The notes: generated by a model from the sequence alone, not told the origin. Positions 20,013 through 34,988 are shown, counted from the first letter of the stretch. The stretch is DNA of 64,000 nucleotides from Cordylochernes scorpioides (GCA_030710605.1 CP092863.1:145167372-145231371), one strand, 5' to 3'. Translations and numbers: made by a program.

Positions 20013-22452
20013 GGCGAATTTAACGCCAAAAGTTCAATTTGGGGATCACCTGTCCTGGATAACAAAAGTCAGCAGGTTAAGGACATGCTAACAGACCTCG
20101 ACCTTACACCGTTAAATAACGGAGAGAACACCTATCTAAGTCCACAGGCACAGAATCCGCAATAGACATCACAGCGATAAATTACAACATCGCACCCACA
20201 ACACAATGGAAAATCCTGAGAGGTGCAATCAGTGACCACAGACCAATTTTAACAACCCTAAACTTCAAAATTGAGAATGTCCATTAGAATAAAATAAAAT
20301 GGAACTTTAGGAAAGCCAACTTGAAAAAAATTCACAAAAAAGCTTGAAGAACTGTGCAACGAAAAATTGAATTACAGAACGCTTGACAAAAGCTTGGAAA
20401 AATTTTCTTCGAACATTTAAAAAGCTGCAAAAGAGCATCGATAACTAGAGGTAGACGTAAAGACCTGTGGATACCTTACTGGAAGGACCACAACATCGAG
20501 GCAATGATTTCAGAGAGAGAGACAATATGGACTTCTTAAAACAAATAAAACAGAAAGGAACTCATTGAAATTATTCACAAAATATAACAAGAAATTTGGA
20601 TATTCAAACAAGAAAAATGGCAGAATTCTGCGAAAAAAAAATGGATCCAAGAAAGGACAGCCAACACTGGAATATAATTAGAGTGTTAGAGAACAATCAA
20701 AACCAACACCAATCCTCCAATACTCTAACCGATATGAATAGAACAGCGAGAACGAGAACAAACAGATGGCTGACATAATTGCTGAATATCTTTCAAGCAC
20801 TTCCATACTCAACTATACGAATGAAGACAGGACTCTAAAAATAATATAAACCAGTTAGTTAAACAAGCAAGAAACTTCCATCAACAAGATATTTTTTCGA
20901 GAGACTTCACACTGAATGAGCTAAACTCATCAATAAAAAAATCCAAGAGGTCACCAAGAGATAATCTAATCTTTGGTCAAATGATTAAACACTTTGAAGT
21001 CAAAGCTAATAATCAACTCCTACGAATACTGAACATTTCATGGCAAACTGGTAAACTACCAAAGAATTGGAAGATATCAATTATAGTGCCAATACTGAAG
21101 CCAAACAAAGATGCCAAGGAATACAAGAACTATCGGCCAATTGCTCTCGCCAACATACTTTGTAAAATACCAGAACGAATTATCCATTCTAGGCTCATAG
21201 TCTGGCTCACTAAAAATAATAAAATAAACCTCTACCAAACTGCCTAAAGATCCCAGCACTGTACGACTGATCAACTGTTCTACTTCTGTCAATCAATAAT
21301 AGATTCTTTCCGGGAAAAACCGCCAAAGAAGACCACGGCTATATTCCTTGATATGACCTCAGCTTTTGATCGAGTGTGGAGGGAGAAATTACGTGAAAAG
21401 CTGCACAACATCGGAGTAAGAGGAAAAACCTTAATCTGGATTGCAGACTTCTTAAGGGGAAGAAGGTTAAAGGTTCGGGTCAATGGAGAATTTTCCAAGG
21501 AAGGAAGAACATGGGCTGGTGTACCTCAGGGATCTGTGCTCAGTCCTCTACTCTATCTGCTATATATTAACGACATACATCCTTACCTCACTGAAGACAC
21601 AAAGGTTGTCTGTTATGCAGATGATAAAGCCATATGGCACACAAGTAGCAGCATAGAAAAATCGTAAAAGATACTGAAGACATCAATGAGAGGACTGGAG
21701 AAGTGGGCAATGGAACTCCAAATGACCATAAACCCAATAAAACCAAACCTATGCGTCTTCTCCACTCCCAGGGAAAAAGGCATAAATATAACCACAAAAT
21801 AAGCATAAACAAACAAATAATTGATAAAATTAGAAATCCATAATACCTAGGTGTGATACTGCAGTCCTGGATCTTTCCAGTTGGTCTCGAGGACCACGCC
21901 ATCACCATCTCCTAAGCGGCGAAGTACGCGATCTACGTATTCATCGTAGATCGCAAAATGCGTGGTGTCGCTGGAGACCCACTGGCGATTCTCCACCAAA
22001 CTCTGCAGAGGCAGAGGCGCCATATTCATTGTACATAGTGTATATAATGCATATTATCTTTTTTTTTAATAGTGCAGACTGTGTATGTATTGACAAGATG
22101 TCAACAAAATTATTTTAATTATTATTTATGAGGAATTTTAATTTTCATAGCACATAATTAGCACCTCAAATAGAGCTATCAGAAAACTAAACATTCTGAG
22201 AAGGCTATGTGGAACAAATTGGGGAGCAAAACGCAGAATTCTCAGAACAACATATACCACCTTAATAAGACCGATAATGGAATATGTAACACCGGTCTGG
22301 GCTCCCTCAAGCTCATCACTAAAATTAAGACTAGACAATGTTCAAGCAAAAGCGGCCAAAATAATCACTGGTGCTGTTTCATCCACCAACAATGAGAAAA
22401 TTCAGAGAGAATGTGTTCTAGACCTACTCGCTCGAAAGCAGAAGACAAAATA
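20013..22452 (+). mobile_element. LINE A, second copy
   Basis: Same as 4648-7091. Here the endonuclease start reads cleanly as GEFNAKSSIWGSPVLDN without the internal TAG of copy 1, but a 4-bp deletion near 20131 shifts the frame after GENTYLS. RT YADD is at 21614-21625, and the GC-rich insertion is at about 21864-22159. Confidence 0.85.
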
Positions 22453-24726
22453 AAAACAACTTGGATCGGCACTTCGGAAAAGAGGAACCAGAGGACGAGA
22501 TCTCTCTGACCACTTGTGGTTTGGTGGATCCGCCCTTTTCTGAAAATGAGGTGAAACTGACGGCTTTCAAGTTCGGGAAAAGGAAATCTTCTGGTCCCGA
22601 AGGGATCGATAACACGGTCGTGAAAGCCCTGGTAATGATGCACCCATCGCTTCTTTCCAGGTTATTCAATAAGTGCCTGGACACTGGTACATTTCCTGAG
22701 GCATGGAAGGTTGCCTGAGTAGTGCTTCTCGAAAAGTCTGGTAGAAAGGGTAATTCTCCTAATGATTATCGTCCGCTTTCTTTACAAGTGTGTCTAGGTA
22801 AGGTCCTGAATAGCCTACTAGCTCAGCGACTGAAGCACTGGCTAGAGAGTAATGAGCTCCTTTCCTCTTTCCAACATGGTTTTAGGGAAGGGAAGTCCAC
22901 AACCACAGCTCTGAACGAGGTGTTAGAGGGGGTTGAGATGGGCTTAAATAAGGGTGCTTGGGTTCTTTTCGTGGCCCTGGACATTGATGGCGCGTTCAAC
23001 TCCATGAGCTGGAACAAGTTGATGAGAAATTTGATGGACATGGGTTGTCCTGATAATTTGTGCAGCTTGATTCGTGACTTCCTGAGGGATAGACGGATTA
23101 GCCTCAGTTTTGGTGGGCGGAAGTTGGAAAGAAACTGTGCTAGGGGTTGCCCCCAGGGCTCTTCCTGCGGACCTATTCTGTGGAATATCCTGGTAAATAC
23201 CGTTTTCCAGGAGGAGCTCCATGAGGGAGACAGGCTGGTTCTCTATGCTGACGACCAGTTCCTCATCATTGAGACTGCTTCGAGAGCGAAGGCTGAGAAG
23301 TGTGTTGAAACTTCTCTCCAAATTTTCTCGATCTGGGCCCATGACTCTGGCCTTAAGTTCAATGTCTCCAAAACTAAAGCCCTCAGCTTTAAGCCTAGGG
23401 ACATAAGAACTAAAAGGAAACACAAGCCGGCTATCCGGATGGAAGGACGGAGGGTAGCGTTGGTCAATAGGATGACCATCCTGGGGGTGGTCATTGATGA
23501 CAAGATGGGTTGGCAATACCAGGCGGAGGAGATGGTGGCGAGAGGCAGGGAGGCGTTGTGCAGGCCTGTCCTGGTTGGCCCTCAACAGGGGGGGGGGAGA
23601 GAAGGAGGGTACTATTTTTAGGAACCTCTGCCTCTCCTGTGTCAAGCCAATCTTGCTATATGCTTTCGGGGCTTGGTAGCGCCGAAACAGGGATCAGAAG
23701 GTGGCAACAACTCTAGAGAGAGTGCAGAGGACTGTGGCACTCAGAATCACAGGGGGATATCGCACTACCAGCAGTGAGGCCTTTTTGATCCTCGCTGGGC
23801 TTATTCCCCTGGGATTGAAACTAGAGGAGGAGACCATCAGACAGAAGATCTGGGAGAAAAGGGAAGATGCCCTGGGACTTTAAGCGGGGGCCCTGGAATC
23901 GAAGAGGGACACAAGGAAGCCTCCGCAGTGGTTGCCAAAGTGGAATTGGAGTCCTAGAGGGCCGACAGGGATTGGCACGGAGGTTTTCAGTGATGGTAGT
24001 AGTCTGGAACCAATACTGGAGCTGGGGTTGTGATATACACTAATGGAGAGCTGATCTTCCAAGAAGGTTTAGCACTCAGAGTGGACGAATTGGTCTTTTC
24101 AGCCGAGCTGGTTGCGATCAGGGTAGCCCTCAGAGTGTGTGCCGAGAAGAATTCCAGCCCGGACCGCCTCTATTCAGATTGTATGTCGGCCCTCGTCGTT
24201 ATCAATCTGGAGAAGGGCAACTCGCGCATCAAGTAATCCAGGAGCTGGAGATGATGACGCGGGCTCCGGAGCTCCCTTGGTTTAGGAGACACAGCCTCAT
24301 CGAAGGTAATGAGTTCGCAGACAGGATCGCTAAGGCAGGATTCTTTAGAGGTAGATCACTGAGGACCCCAGTGACCAAAAAAGAAGTTTATAGGAGGATC
24401 AGGGGTCACGTCCAGGACTTATGATTGGACAGATGGAGGAACAGTGTGAAGGGGAGAGAGGTATTCAATGGGGTAACAACACCCAAGTACCTCTGTAAGG
24501 TAATGTCCCACAAACTCATTAGGGTAGTTCGGGACATGGGCTCTCTTCCCCAAGTCTCCACAGATTTAAAATTAAGAGAAACCCTGATTGCGTCTATGGA
24601 GAAAGGGATGTGAATGCACGCCACTACGTCTTGGATTGTCCAAGGGTAGTGGGTGTGCAGGAAGAGAGGAGGGCGAGGGGCGCGATCGAGAGTAAGCTGC
24701 TGAGAAATCACAGCAAGCTTCTTGAT
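22453..24726 (+). mobile_element. LINE B, second copy
   Basis: Identical to 7092-9365: RT at 22461-23621 with the same TGA at 22716-22718, YADD at 23244-23255 and the same G-run frameshift; RNase H at 23971-24424. The shared inactivating mutations show that the block was duplicated after the element had decayed. Confidence 0.85.
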
Positions 24727-24907
24727 ATATATATATTGCGTATGATATTGTTTTTTACAGCACAATACAACAATGTTGGCAAGTTTCTCTAGAGTGGAAT
24801 GTCGAGGTGACGAATCCACTCCAGGGCCTCCTCTGTGCACCGGTGGATATCCCCAAGTGTTCCCTGGAAGAATCTTCGAGGACAGTCCCTTAGGATATGG
24901 TGCATTG
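24727..24907 (-). pseudogene. LINE 3' scrap, second copy
   Basis: Copy of 9366-9546 (HILRDCPRRFF on the minus strand). The 70-bp LINE B duplicate follows at 24908-24977, repeating 24252-24321. Confidence 0.5.
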
Positions 24908-24977
24908 TGATGACGCGGGCTCCGGAGCTCCCTTGGTTTAGGAGACACAGCCTCATCGAAGGTAATGAGTTCGCAGA

Positions 24978-27900
24978 GAAACCCATCAGCTTCTTGAGAA
25001 AGCCCACGACGTGGCAGCTGAGCTTTTCCTTAGCTGTGAGTGAACAGAGTCGACCGGGGGCTGCCTCCCCGCGGTCCCTGCTGGACACAGTAGATAGTTT
25101 CCTATTTTGCTGTGATTAAAGGCCACCGGTATAGAAATCCTTCCAGACACGTTGTCTGGGAGGTGGTGTTTCCAGGTACAATGTCCAAGCACTAGCTTGG
25201 ATACCGTTACTTGGCTTTTATGAGTTGAACAGAATAGCAGCGAAGGGCATGCTTCGCATGCCGGCTTGTGAACTGAAAGGTCTGGGTGGCCATCTGCTTC
25301 TAGGGTGTACCAACTGTGCTTAGGTGGGATCCTCCAGTTCTTGTTTATTTTGGCTACTGTTTCTATTTCTTTAAAAGTAAGTTTATTTTTCTGTAGCAAG
25401 GGTTCTTTTGTGCCTTTTTTCGCTAGCGCATCAGCAGCTTCATTGCCTTCAATGCTAACATGTAAGGGTATCCATTGAAGGTGAATTTTAGAGGTATTGA
25501 GAATTTTTGGAGATAACCAATTATGTTCCCGCTTAACTTTGTCTCTAAGTTCCCCTGTGTGACTCAAGTGTTGTATGGCACTTCTACTATGAGTAAGAAT
25601 CCATATATCGTGATGTTTAGTATTTATGATGGATTTTAAGACTTCATAGATGGCTATAAGTTCTGATCTGAAGATTGAGCAAAAATCTGGGTTTCTTCTG
25701 TTCATTTTCTCATTGCCATTTGTGGGTTTAATGAGAGAGCCACTGCCAGTGTGTCCCAACTCGTCTCTGCTACCATCGGTATAGATAGTTATTGCATTTT
25801 TAGGAATTTTATTAATTATTTCTAATGAAAATTGTTTTAAGTATTCTGGATTTTGGTATTGTTTGTTGGTGGGTTCGTTTAAAGTGGCATTAAAAATAAC
25901 ATTTTGTTAGTGGTTCGCATGTAGATATTTTTTCAGCTAAATAATATTTTTCCACTTTATATTTTAAAAATCCATTTCTTTTGGCCAGGTGGAGAGGGCC
26001 TTCTTTTTTGAGTCTTATATTGGGTTCCCAAATAAGTATGTAATTGAAAGTTCTGTGTTTATTTTCATAACTCTTGATTTTGTTTATATATTTTGGCATA
26101 TTGTAGCTTATTCTATCCTTTAAGGGCATAATGTCTGCCTCGCAAAGTACAATATTATTAGGGCAGGTATTTCGAAGACCTGTAATAATTCTAGGTGCAT
26201 TTAGTTGTATCCTTTCCAGTGTTTTTGGATTTGTTTCAGATGCTGTACCATAGATTTGATATCCATATTCCAAGATAGGTCTCATTAGAGATGTGTAAGT
26301 TAATTTTAGTGTTGTTGCTTCAGCTCTCCACTCTTCCTGAAATATATTTCAAGATTTTTAGTCGGTCTCTTCCTTTTCTAACAACTCCTTCAATATGTTT
26401 ACTGGAGTTAATTTCTGGATCCAGGGTGTAGCCGAGATATTTAGGATGTTTATTATATTGCAATTGTTGTTCTTTCAGAATAATATTTGGTCTTATTTTG
26501 TATAGTTTCTTATCGGTAGTAAAAAGACAGGTTTCAGATTTTTGGGGGTTAAATTCTAATTTATGTTTATTAGCAAATTTTTCTAGGTGGAGAATAGTCT
26601 TGTTCAAATCTCTTTCAGCTTTTTTCCAGTTAGTGTTGCTGCTCCATAGAATAATGTCATCAGCGAAAAGTCCAATATTGGTTTTATGTGAAAATTTGTC
26701 TTCTATGCCTGCAATAAAAAGGGTGAAGAGAGTTGGGCTAAGGACTGATCCTTGTGGTAATCCTTGGTACAATTTGAAGGTTTTAGATAGAGTGCCATTA
26801 TATTTGACCCTGATGTATATGTGGTATCGTCGGTGCGAAATCTTTTGAAGTTGGTTGATAATTGATTGAATTGGTGTTGGCGCAGTCGTTTGAGTGGTAA
26901 GTTCTGCATACAGGGGAAAATAACGAAAAACACAGGGTTGATTGAGTTGAAAAAGGCTAGTAATCTAGGGAGAAAAAGGGGTTGTGGAGTTGGCTATCGA
27001 CTATCTATTCCATGATTGAGAATTGACTTATCTGAGGATTGAGGAGATGGGATTTTTGCTCCAAGCTGATTTCTATGGCGCCACGGTCCTAACTCGGTGC
27101 TGTCCAAGGTCCTGACTCGGTGCTGTCCAGCGGCTAACTATCTAATCTTCGTTCCCGATTTAAGAAGAAAACTACTTAGGGTTCTGATTGGCTGGATTAC
27201 CAGGGGTGCTGGATTTCCATTGGTTCCTAGCAAAATCTACTATTCTCTCATTGGGTCTCTGCTATCCTTTGTTCTGGACTTGTGCTGACCTGTCCCAGGA
27301 AATGCTAGGTTCTTGAACTCAGTTTTATGAGTTCCGGGATAATAAAACCTGCTAATGATTGCTCCCTCTTTGGGGGCCTTTCTCTCCCAGATTTCTTAAG
27401 CCTTGTCTTTATTCAAATCTTTTAAAACATACATTGCATACATATTTGGGCGGGTTTGCATCCAGTTATGTACAAATTATGACATATATATTTTTAAGGG
27501 AATCATTTATCCAAGTGATAGCTTTTCCATCAATTTTGAAATGTTTGTATAATTTTGTAATTAACTTGTTTTTCCATACCTTATCAAAAGCTTGTGTAAG
27601 GTCTAAAAAGCAGCTATGGTGTGGTTAGTTGGCTTTTTGTTTTGTGCATCTTTTACCTTTTGTGTGAAAAATAAGAGTTGGACTATTGTCCCATGTCCTT
27701 TCCTAAATCCATATTGTTCTTCTGGTAAGAGATTTCTTGTGTCGGGGTGGTAGGTGAGTCGTCTGAATATAATTTTTTCCATTAATTTGCAGCAAATATT
27801 TGTGAGGGACATAGGTCGGTAGTTTTTTGGGTCATCAGCAGATTTGTCAAGTTTTTTAATGGGAATTATTGTTGAATTTTTACAGTCTTGAGGCAATTTT

Positions 27901-29083
27901 CCAGTTTTCCAGGAGTTATTGAAAATATTAAGAAGTCTTTCTTTGCCAATTATGCCCAAGTTTGATATCATTCGGCCATGGATTCCATCTGGCCCAGGAG
28001 TCTTGTTTAGGTCAGTGTTTTCTAATGCATAAGCTAGCTCTTTCATATTGATTTTTTTCATGGAAAATATTATGAGTGCTGGTGACATTTTTACAGTCAT
28101 GAATAATCTTTCGGGCCTTTTTTCAAACTTGATTTTACTACTTATTTGATATGAATTACCTAAAAGATTGGCAGCAATTTTGTCATTAGTTGCTGGTGTA
28201 CCATCTGTATTCTCAATCATATTTGTGTTTTCAGTTTGTGGCTGGACTCTACCAATTTGTTTTGCCAAATTCCAAAGTTTTGTATTTGGGTTTCTTGGGT
28301 TCAGGTTTTCACAAGTTTGTTTCCATTTTTCCCTTTTCACATTTACGTATAATCTTTTTATTTTTGCAATCACAATGTTCAGTTCAGTTCTACAATTTGT
28401 TTGGTTTTGGGTGCACTTTTTTGTAGTTCATTTCTTTTAGTTATAAGTGTTTGAATATTTTTTGCCTGGTGTGTATAATTTGGAATCCATTTCTTAATAT
28501 AACCTCTTGGTATTGAAACTTTGGCTGCTTTAATAATGGTGTTTTCGAAAGATATCATATTAGCCTTTTTGAAGTTCCATAATTTTTCTTAATTGAGCTA
28601 GTTTTGGTATTGGTGCTTATTTCTATCAAATTAGGCAAATGATCACTTTCAAAACCTTTTAATATTTGCTATTTGCATTTGTGGAAAATGTCAGGATAGT
28701 AAAAACTTATATCAAGGGCTTGTGCAGTATTATAGCTGTAGGAATGATGGGTAGGATTCCCATCATTTAAGCACATGAAGGCATTGTCGTCAAATATGTT
28801 TGATAGTATTTTGCCTCTTGGGTTTGGCGTAGAACATCCCCATAGTTGATGTTTGGCATTAAGGTCACCTAAAATAATAGTGTTGTCTGTAAGAAATTGA
28901 GCCATTGTTTCATCGTCAATAAATGTATTGTTTGGAGGGTGATACATATTGTATATGTTGATGGCTTTGTTTTGATTGAGGTAGACTTTGATACCTTGGG
29001 TTTCGAGGTCTAATGTGTTTGGAATATTAACGGCTATGTCCTCATAGTACAAATTATTGATTAAAAATGCTAGGCCACGCCCT
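24978..29083 (-). mobile_element. LINE C, second copy
   Basis: Copy of 9617-13722: RNase H 25116-25801 with the same THS change, RT second half and thumb 25890-26848 (FADD at 26667-26656), the insertion 26849-27478, RT first half 27479-28373, endonuclease 28591-29083. All breaks match copy 1. Confidence 0.85.
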
Positions 29084-29896
29084 TTAACAGCATATACAGA
29101 TGGATCTTCAGACCTTACCCTGATTAATGGAGGGGCCGGAATTAACATAATACTGCAAGATGGAACAAACATCAAAATCAAAGAAGGAGCAGGACAGATT
29201 TCGTCAAACTTCACTTGTGAACTGACAGCTATCTGGAAAGCCCTTGATGTATGCCTTAACCAGCCATCCCTGCATCAAGCAGAAGGAATTTTAATATACA
29301 GCGACTCCATATCCGCTCTAGAAGCAATTCAGAAGGGCAATACTAAAATCACACAGAAAATACACTCGTTACTTACCCAACTGGAACCATTGGAGAATAA
29401 CTGCATTCTACATTGGATCCCTGCCCATGCTGGGATCGGGGGTAATGAAATGGCATTTGAATTGGCAAAGGAAGCCAGAAAGTTGAGCCAAAGGAAAGAA
29501 CAAATGTCATTATTTGACGCTGATTCTTTGTCAGAATACAAGATAATTAAACAAAAAAATAAGAAAAGATCAAAATGCGAAATAAACTCTGAGAGAAAAA
29601 TGACACAAACTATAACAAGACTTAGAACAAAACACTATAAAGGGATGACAATACATCCAGATGGCACAAGAACCTATAGGGCATGCAACAATTGTCCTGG
29701 TGTGGAACTTACACCTACCCACATATTCTCATGTCCAGCAATGGCCGTAGCCTTGCAGAAATTTGACATAGACCCAGAGCAGCAGCTTTACACACCCAAG
29801 ATAGTGGACATTGCTGCTGATGTGATGGAGATGCATGGTACATCTGAGGCTCTTTATTGGACACGACAACAACAACGGCATTCCAGAGTAAAATAA
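29084..29896 (+). pseudogene. LINE D RNase H region, second copy
   Basis: Copy of 13723-14535 with the same GNEMAFELAKE change and the same CAA tail. Confidence 0.8.
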
Positions 29897-30029
29897 ATTA
29901 TCAGAGATAGATACATATTTTTCAAATGAATTAAAATAAATATAATCGATACTGAGTGAGAGTTGAATTAAAAATATTAGAAATTTATTATCTTCAGAAA
30001 CAAACCGTATCTAAAATATCAATTTTCTT

Positions 30030-30428
30030 TTTTGCTACATGTTTTAATTTGCATTTACCTATTTTACATATCTCTGATTGTATTTGAAAATCGTTATCCA
30101 ATTCTTCATACTTTTGGCGAAGTGGTGTTTTATTAATTTGTTATTTGATATTATTAGGGTTCTTTCCTGGTATTCAAAAAGGAAAAATACGTGTCGATCA
30201 GTTATATTTTTCAATTTATCAAACAATTTGGCCGCTGAATCTCTGATTCTGGTAGAGCGCCATCTGGCGAATAAAATTGTAACTAAAATCAATTTCGAAT
30301 TTTACATTATTTGCCATAAAAAATCCCATTGCATCCTGAACACAATGGTGTTTACCGCATTGCTCTAGCGCGAATATTCGCGGAGTTATTAATTTTTAAA
30401 GTTGTGCGGGACTTTTGGATCACCCTGT
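30030..30428 (+). mobile_element. Mariner-like end, second copy
   Basis: Copy of 14669-15067, ending CACCCTG before TATA. The region 30429-30837 that follows shows nothing recognisable. Confidence 0.75.
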
Positions 30429-30840
30429 ATATTAGAACAATAATTCAACATCGAAAGTAAAGATTTCATGAATTTAATGAGCATCCAAGTGAAATTTTTC
30501 CCTTTTTCTCCCTAAGAAGCTCAATTAAGATATTCTTTGTGTAAAGGACGATTTAAAATAACGATGAAGTCTCCTCCAAATTAGGAAATTAGAAGTTTGT
30601 TAAAAAAACTGGAAGATAACTTTGTTGGACCTAATCCAGACATTCTTTTAAAGATTCATTAAAACACGATTAACCATTTTTTTACTTCGTTGCCAACACA
30701 ACCACTGCTACAGGCATTAATGATATTCATTATAGAGCTTTACAAACAGTTCTAATCTATATTCTATGTTTCATTTTTATAGAATTATGTTGTAAATAAT
30801 GGTGTTTTAGATATTTGTACATTAATAGCGTTGTAACTAC

Positions 30841-31812
30841 ACTCATGAAGACAAGACTTAAGGAAGTTGTACCTTTCAGCATGTATATCGGGATTTATTA
30901 AATAACTCTGAAAGATATTATAATGACTTTTATTGAAGATATACGAAAACCAAGTGTGAACAAAATAACCTCTGTCTCCTTCAAATTATAACAGATAAGG
31001 CGATATCAGTAGTACCTACACTCATATAGGAGCTCCATCTATGCTTCCTTCCTGTAGTGAATCAGTATAAGACCGGTGGTCTTAATAAAGTTATATGTGT
31101 GTGTATGTAGTGACTACACTCATCGAAAACACTTAAGGAAGTTGTACCTTTCAGCATGTATATTGATATTGTGACAATAACTCTGAAAGATATTACAGTG
31201 ACCTTTATTGAAGACACACGAGATAACCAATATACACTCATGGACAAAACTTAAGGAAGTTGTACCTTTCAGCATGTATATCGGGATTCAGACAATAACT
31301 CTGAAATATATTACAGTGACCTTTATTGAAGACACACGAGATAACCAAGTGTGTATACACTCATGGACAAAACTTAAGGAAGTTGTACCTTTCAGCATGT
31401 ATTTCGGGATTTATTCAATAACTCTGAAAGATATTACAGTGACCTTTATTGAAGACACACGAGATAACAAAGTGTGTATACACTCATGGACAAAACTTAA
31501 GGAAGTTGTACCTTTCAACATGTATATTGGGATACAGACAATAACTCTGAAAGATATTACAGTGACCTTTATTGAAGACATACGAGATAACCAAGTGTGT
31601 ATACACTCATAGACAAAACTTAAGGAAGTTGTACCATTTACCATGTATATCGGGATTTAGACAATAACTCTGAAAGATATTACAGTGGCCTTTATTGAAG
31701 AAACAAACGAGATAACCAAATGTGAACAAAATTGTCTCTACCTCTTTTAGAAAAAATAGACGACCGTCGACATCAAATACTTTTCACTTCCTTAAATTTT
31801 ATCCATGAGTGT
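30841..31812 (+). repeat. Family M unit, 135-bp-repeat scrap and five-unit family M array, second copy
   Basis: Copies of 15480-15605, 15645-15745 and 15755-16451 (array 31116-31812). Unit spacing is the same as in copy 1. Confidence 0.85.
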
Positions 31813-31850
31813 ATTCAACATTAAGTTGCGGAAAGATAGTATTCATGTAC

Positions 31851-32662
31851 CTAAAGAGGCACCTCTCCCTTTAAAAATGCATTAAAACGTATTTTGGTTC
31901 ATTAACTCAGTATATAACGTTATGGTGATCATAAGGAATATGCCACATCACACAGACAACATCAGTTTCAGAAAATCCAGATAAAACAAGCATTCCTTTT
32001 ATTAATGATAGCCATAGTTCAAAACTATTGTATACAGTTGGTATTTGTCTGGATTTTTAAAAATTGGTATTGTATCTTATTCTTCATCATCATAACATTC
32101 TATACTGAAGCGATGAATCAAAATGTATAGATTTTTATGTATTTTAAAGGGAGAGGTGTCATTTTATAAAGTTGTCCTAAAAGTTCTTGTTTTTCTTAAA
32201 ACGTTATTTTTCTTATTATTTCGCGAATAATATAATTACGACGAATACATAATACTACAATTACTTTATACATAATACAATTTTTTTTTTTGAATTTTGA
32301 TAACAGATGGCGCGCAAGTGCATCGTAATATAAATGTTCTAATAAAAGACACAAATTGATATTTGCGGAAGAGCGATTGCTCGAAGCATATTATATATCT
32401 ATAATTGTATGTAATTCTGCTGTCCTCAAAGTTTATGTCCATATAGTTCTAAAATACCCATTCCAAGAGTCTAGCAACAGTATCACTATAAAAGGAAGTT
32501 TCAAAAATGCAATTTAGCAGTGTTATGGTGGAATAAACTGGCGAAACCGCTGAGAGGGTTCACCACTGATGAGCCAGGCCCTCCCTTCAATTTTTCCATT
32601 GCAGTAAGGGCAGTAGTAATTGTTTAATTTTAAAAAGAATCTTACGCCTTTAAAATAGTTTC
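31851..32662. repeat. Family P element and family N MITE, second copies
   Basis: Copies of 16490-16810 (31851-32171) and 17040-17300 (32402-32662). The poly-T between them is 11 residues here against 10 in copy 1, and the substitutions at 32501 and 32514 mark this copy. From 32663 to 33167 nothing is recognised. Confidence 0.7.
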
Positions 32663-33167
32663 GAATTTTGATAATACAAATAAATTATACATAACAGCTA
32701 ATAATATTGGTATTCCAATTTTTGCAAGTGTTTACAAACTTTTGAGATAACATTGTAGTATAACAATGAATAGGTTACAGAGCTAATGGTTTGAAAACAA
32801 TATTGGAAACTCTCCAAAGTGATACAGAGCAGACCTCACAGTCTGGCTAGGGCTCTTATAATGTGGTATCTTAGGTTAGATGGAGCTGAGCGGAGAATAA
32901 AGTGTTGCAGGATGTTATTGGCCATTTAATGGGCAATTAGACCTCAGCTCATGTCAGCTGGAAGTCAGAGGGCTGTTTGTCTCGAGTGATTTCTTCCCAA
33001 TGATATCGTTTCAGAAATCTCCCCAATAACAGGATTAACTCAATGACTTCCATATAGTATCTCGATATGTTTTCCGATATTCTTTCTAATAATAGTACTT
33101 ATCATAAGTACACCATGATAATAATTGTCGGTTGAAAGCAATTAATTCTGGTATAGGTACACCATAT

Positions 33168-33668
33168 ACGCTTATTTACAAAACTAAAGAGAGTTCCATA
33201 TTTTGATGTTGCAGGTCGTCTATTTTTTGAAGGAGATGGAGGCAGTTTTGTTAACACTTGGTTATCTCGGGGGGCGTAAATAAAGGTCACTGTAATATCT
33301 TTCAGAGGTATTGTCTGAATCCCGATATACATGGTAAAAAGTACAACTTCCTTAATTTTTGTTCATGAGTGTATACACACTTGGTTATCTCGTGTGTCTT
33401 CAATAGAGGTCACTGTAATATCTTTCAGAATTATTATCTGAATCCCGATATACATGTTTAAAGGTACAATTTCCTTAAGTTTTGTCCATGAGTGTATACA
33501 CACTTGGTTATCTCGTATGTCTTCAATAAAGGTCACTGTAATATCTTTCACAGTTATTATCTGAATATACATGCTAAAAGGTACAACTTCCTTAGGTTTT
33601 GTCCATGAGTGTATGTTGGTTATCTCGTGTGTCTTCAATAAAGGTCACTGTAATATTTTTTAGAATGA
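33168..33668 (-). repeat. Reverse family M array, second copy
   Basis: Copy of 17806-18306 with the same units and the same truncation. Confidence 0.85.
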
Positions 33669-33934
33669 GTCACAACACCATATTTGGCAAATTAAAAAAG
33701 TCAACAAACTGTATACCATGGTTTCAGGCTTTGGCTCTCATCAGTACAGGGACAGCTTCGATTTGATAACATCCTACGAGAGAAGTTATAAAATCGGTTG
33801 AATTTCCCAAACAGATGTTTAAGCTGGTTTAAGTGGTAAGGTCCGTTTTCAGGCTAGAATACAACATGTAATTGCGAGAGGATGATATTCATGTATTCAT
33901 TCTATATCAACAGTAGTAAAGCTTCTATTATAAT

Positions 33935-34208
33935 TGTGGCGACCACACTTTGTTTCAGCGAGCGCGAACTGGGATAAAGCTCCACTACACACACGGGCTG
34001 TGTGACGGCCTCAGCAACCGCGAGCGTCAACCTGACTACGCATGCGCGAACATCCAGACACTGGCCACGCGCGCGGTAAACAAGAAGGCTTGATCCCAAC
34101 GGCCGTTACTTCTTTTCTCTTTATATATTTCTGGCTTCAAATAAATGAATTTAAATTAAAATTTATCAGCGGCCTTTTCATACCAACGCATCACGCAACC
34201 ATCCCACA
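33935..34208. other. Possible solo LTR, second copy
   Basis: Copy of 18573-18846. A family N MITE copy follows at 34372-34598 and the pyrimidine-rich tract at 34682-34872. Confidence 0.3.
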
Positions 34209-34988
34209 TAGTAATGCACTGTTTCTTCATTCTGGTGTACAAATAAAGGAAGAGGTGCCACTTATGATACATGAATATCATGCTTTTCAACTTTGTTATA
34301 ATTAAATGCATGTTTCAAATTGCGATTATTAATAGAATGCATCGGTGCGCCATCTGTTATAATAAAAATGAACTATTTTTGACACGTTCAATTCTATTTG
34401 AATAAAAACAATTATTGACAAGAATCTAGCTTCAGCATCAGTATAAAAGGAAAATATCAAAATGCATTATTACAGCAGTATGGAAGATTAAACTGGCGAA
34501 ACCGCTGAGAGGGTTCACCACTCATGAGACAAGCTCTCCCATTCTTTTTTGATTGCAATAAGGGCAGTAGAAATTGATTTATTTACAAGATGAATCATAC
34601 ATGTTGAGTATAGTTTATATTTATTATAAAATACGATTAATATAGCTATGTACTGTCTATCTTAATGTCAGGATAATTTTCTTTAACACTCATCTCATCT
34701 TCCACTCAGCTTTCTCATCATCTCTTTATCATTATTTTATTCTCTCATTATGGCATGCTCATCATTATCTCTCCCTGCTTGTGTCATTAACGTCTCCCCC
34801 CGTCTTACCATTTTTCAACATTTCCCCCTCAGCTCTTCACACTTCTCCTTTCTCCATCTTGTGTAATTGGTCTCTCTATCTCTGTTTACACACTTTGTTT
34901 ATTGATTACATAATGACCTTTTTACATATTGGGTCGTTCACAAATGATTTTATATTGATATGGATGTCTTTATATATATATATATCCT

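Noticed and set aside
19962..20165. Fused reading frame across the duplication junction (LINE E into LINE A endonuclease)
   Set aside because: It is a chance in-frame join of two degraded LINE pieces at the block boundary, stopping soon after because of the 4-bp deletion.
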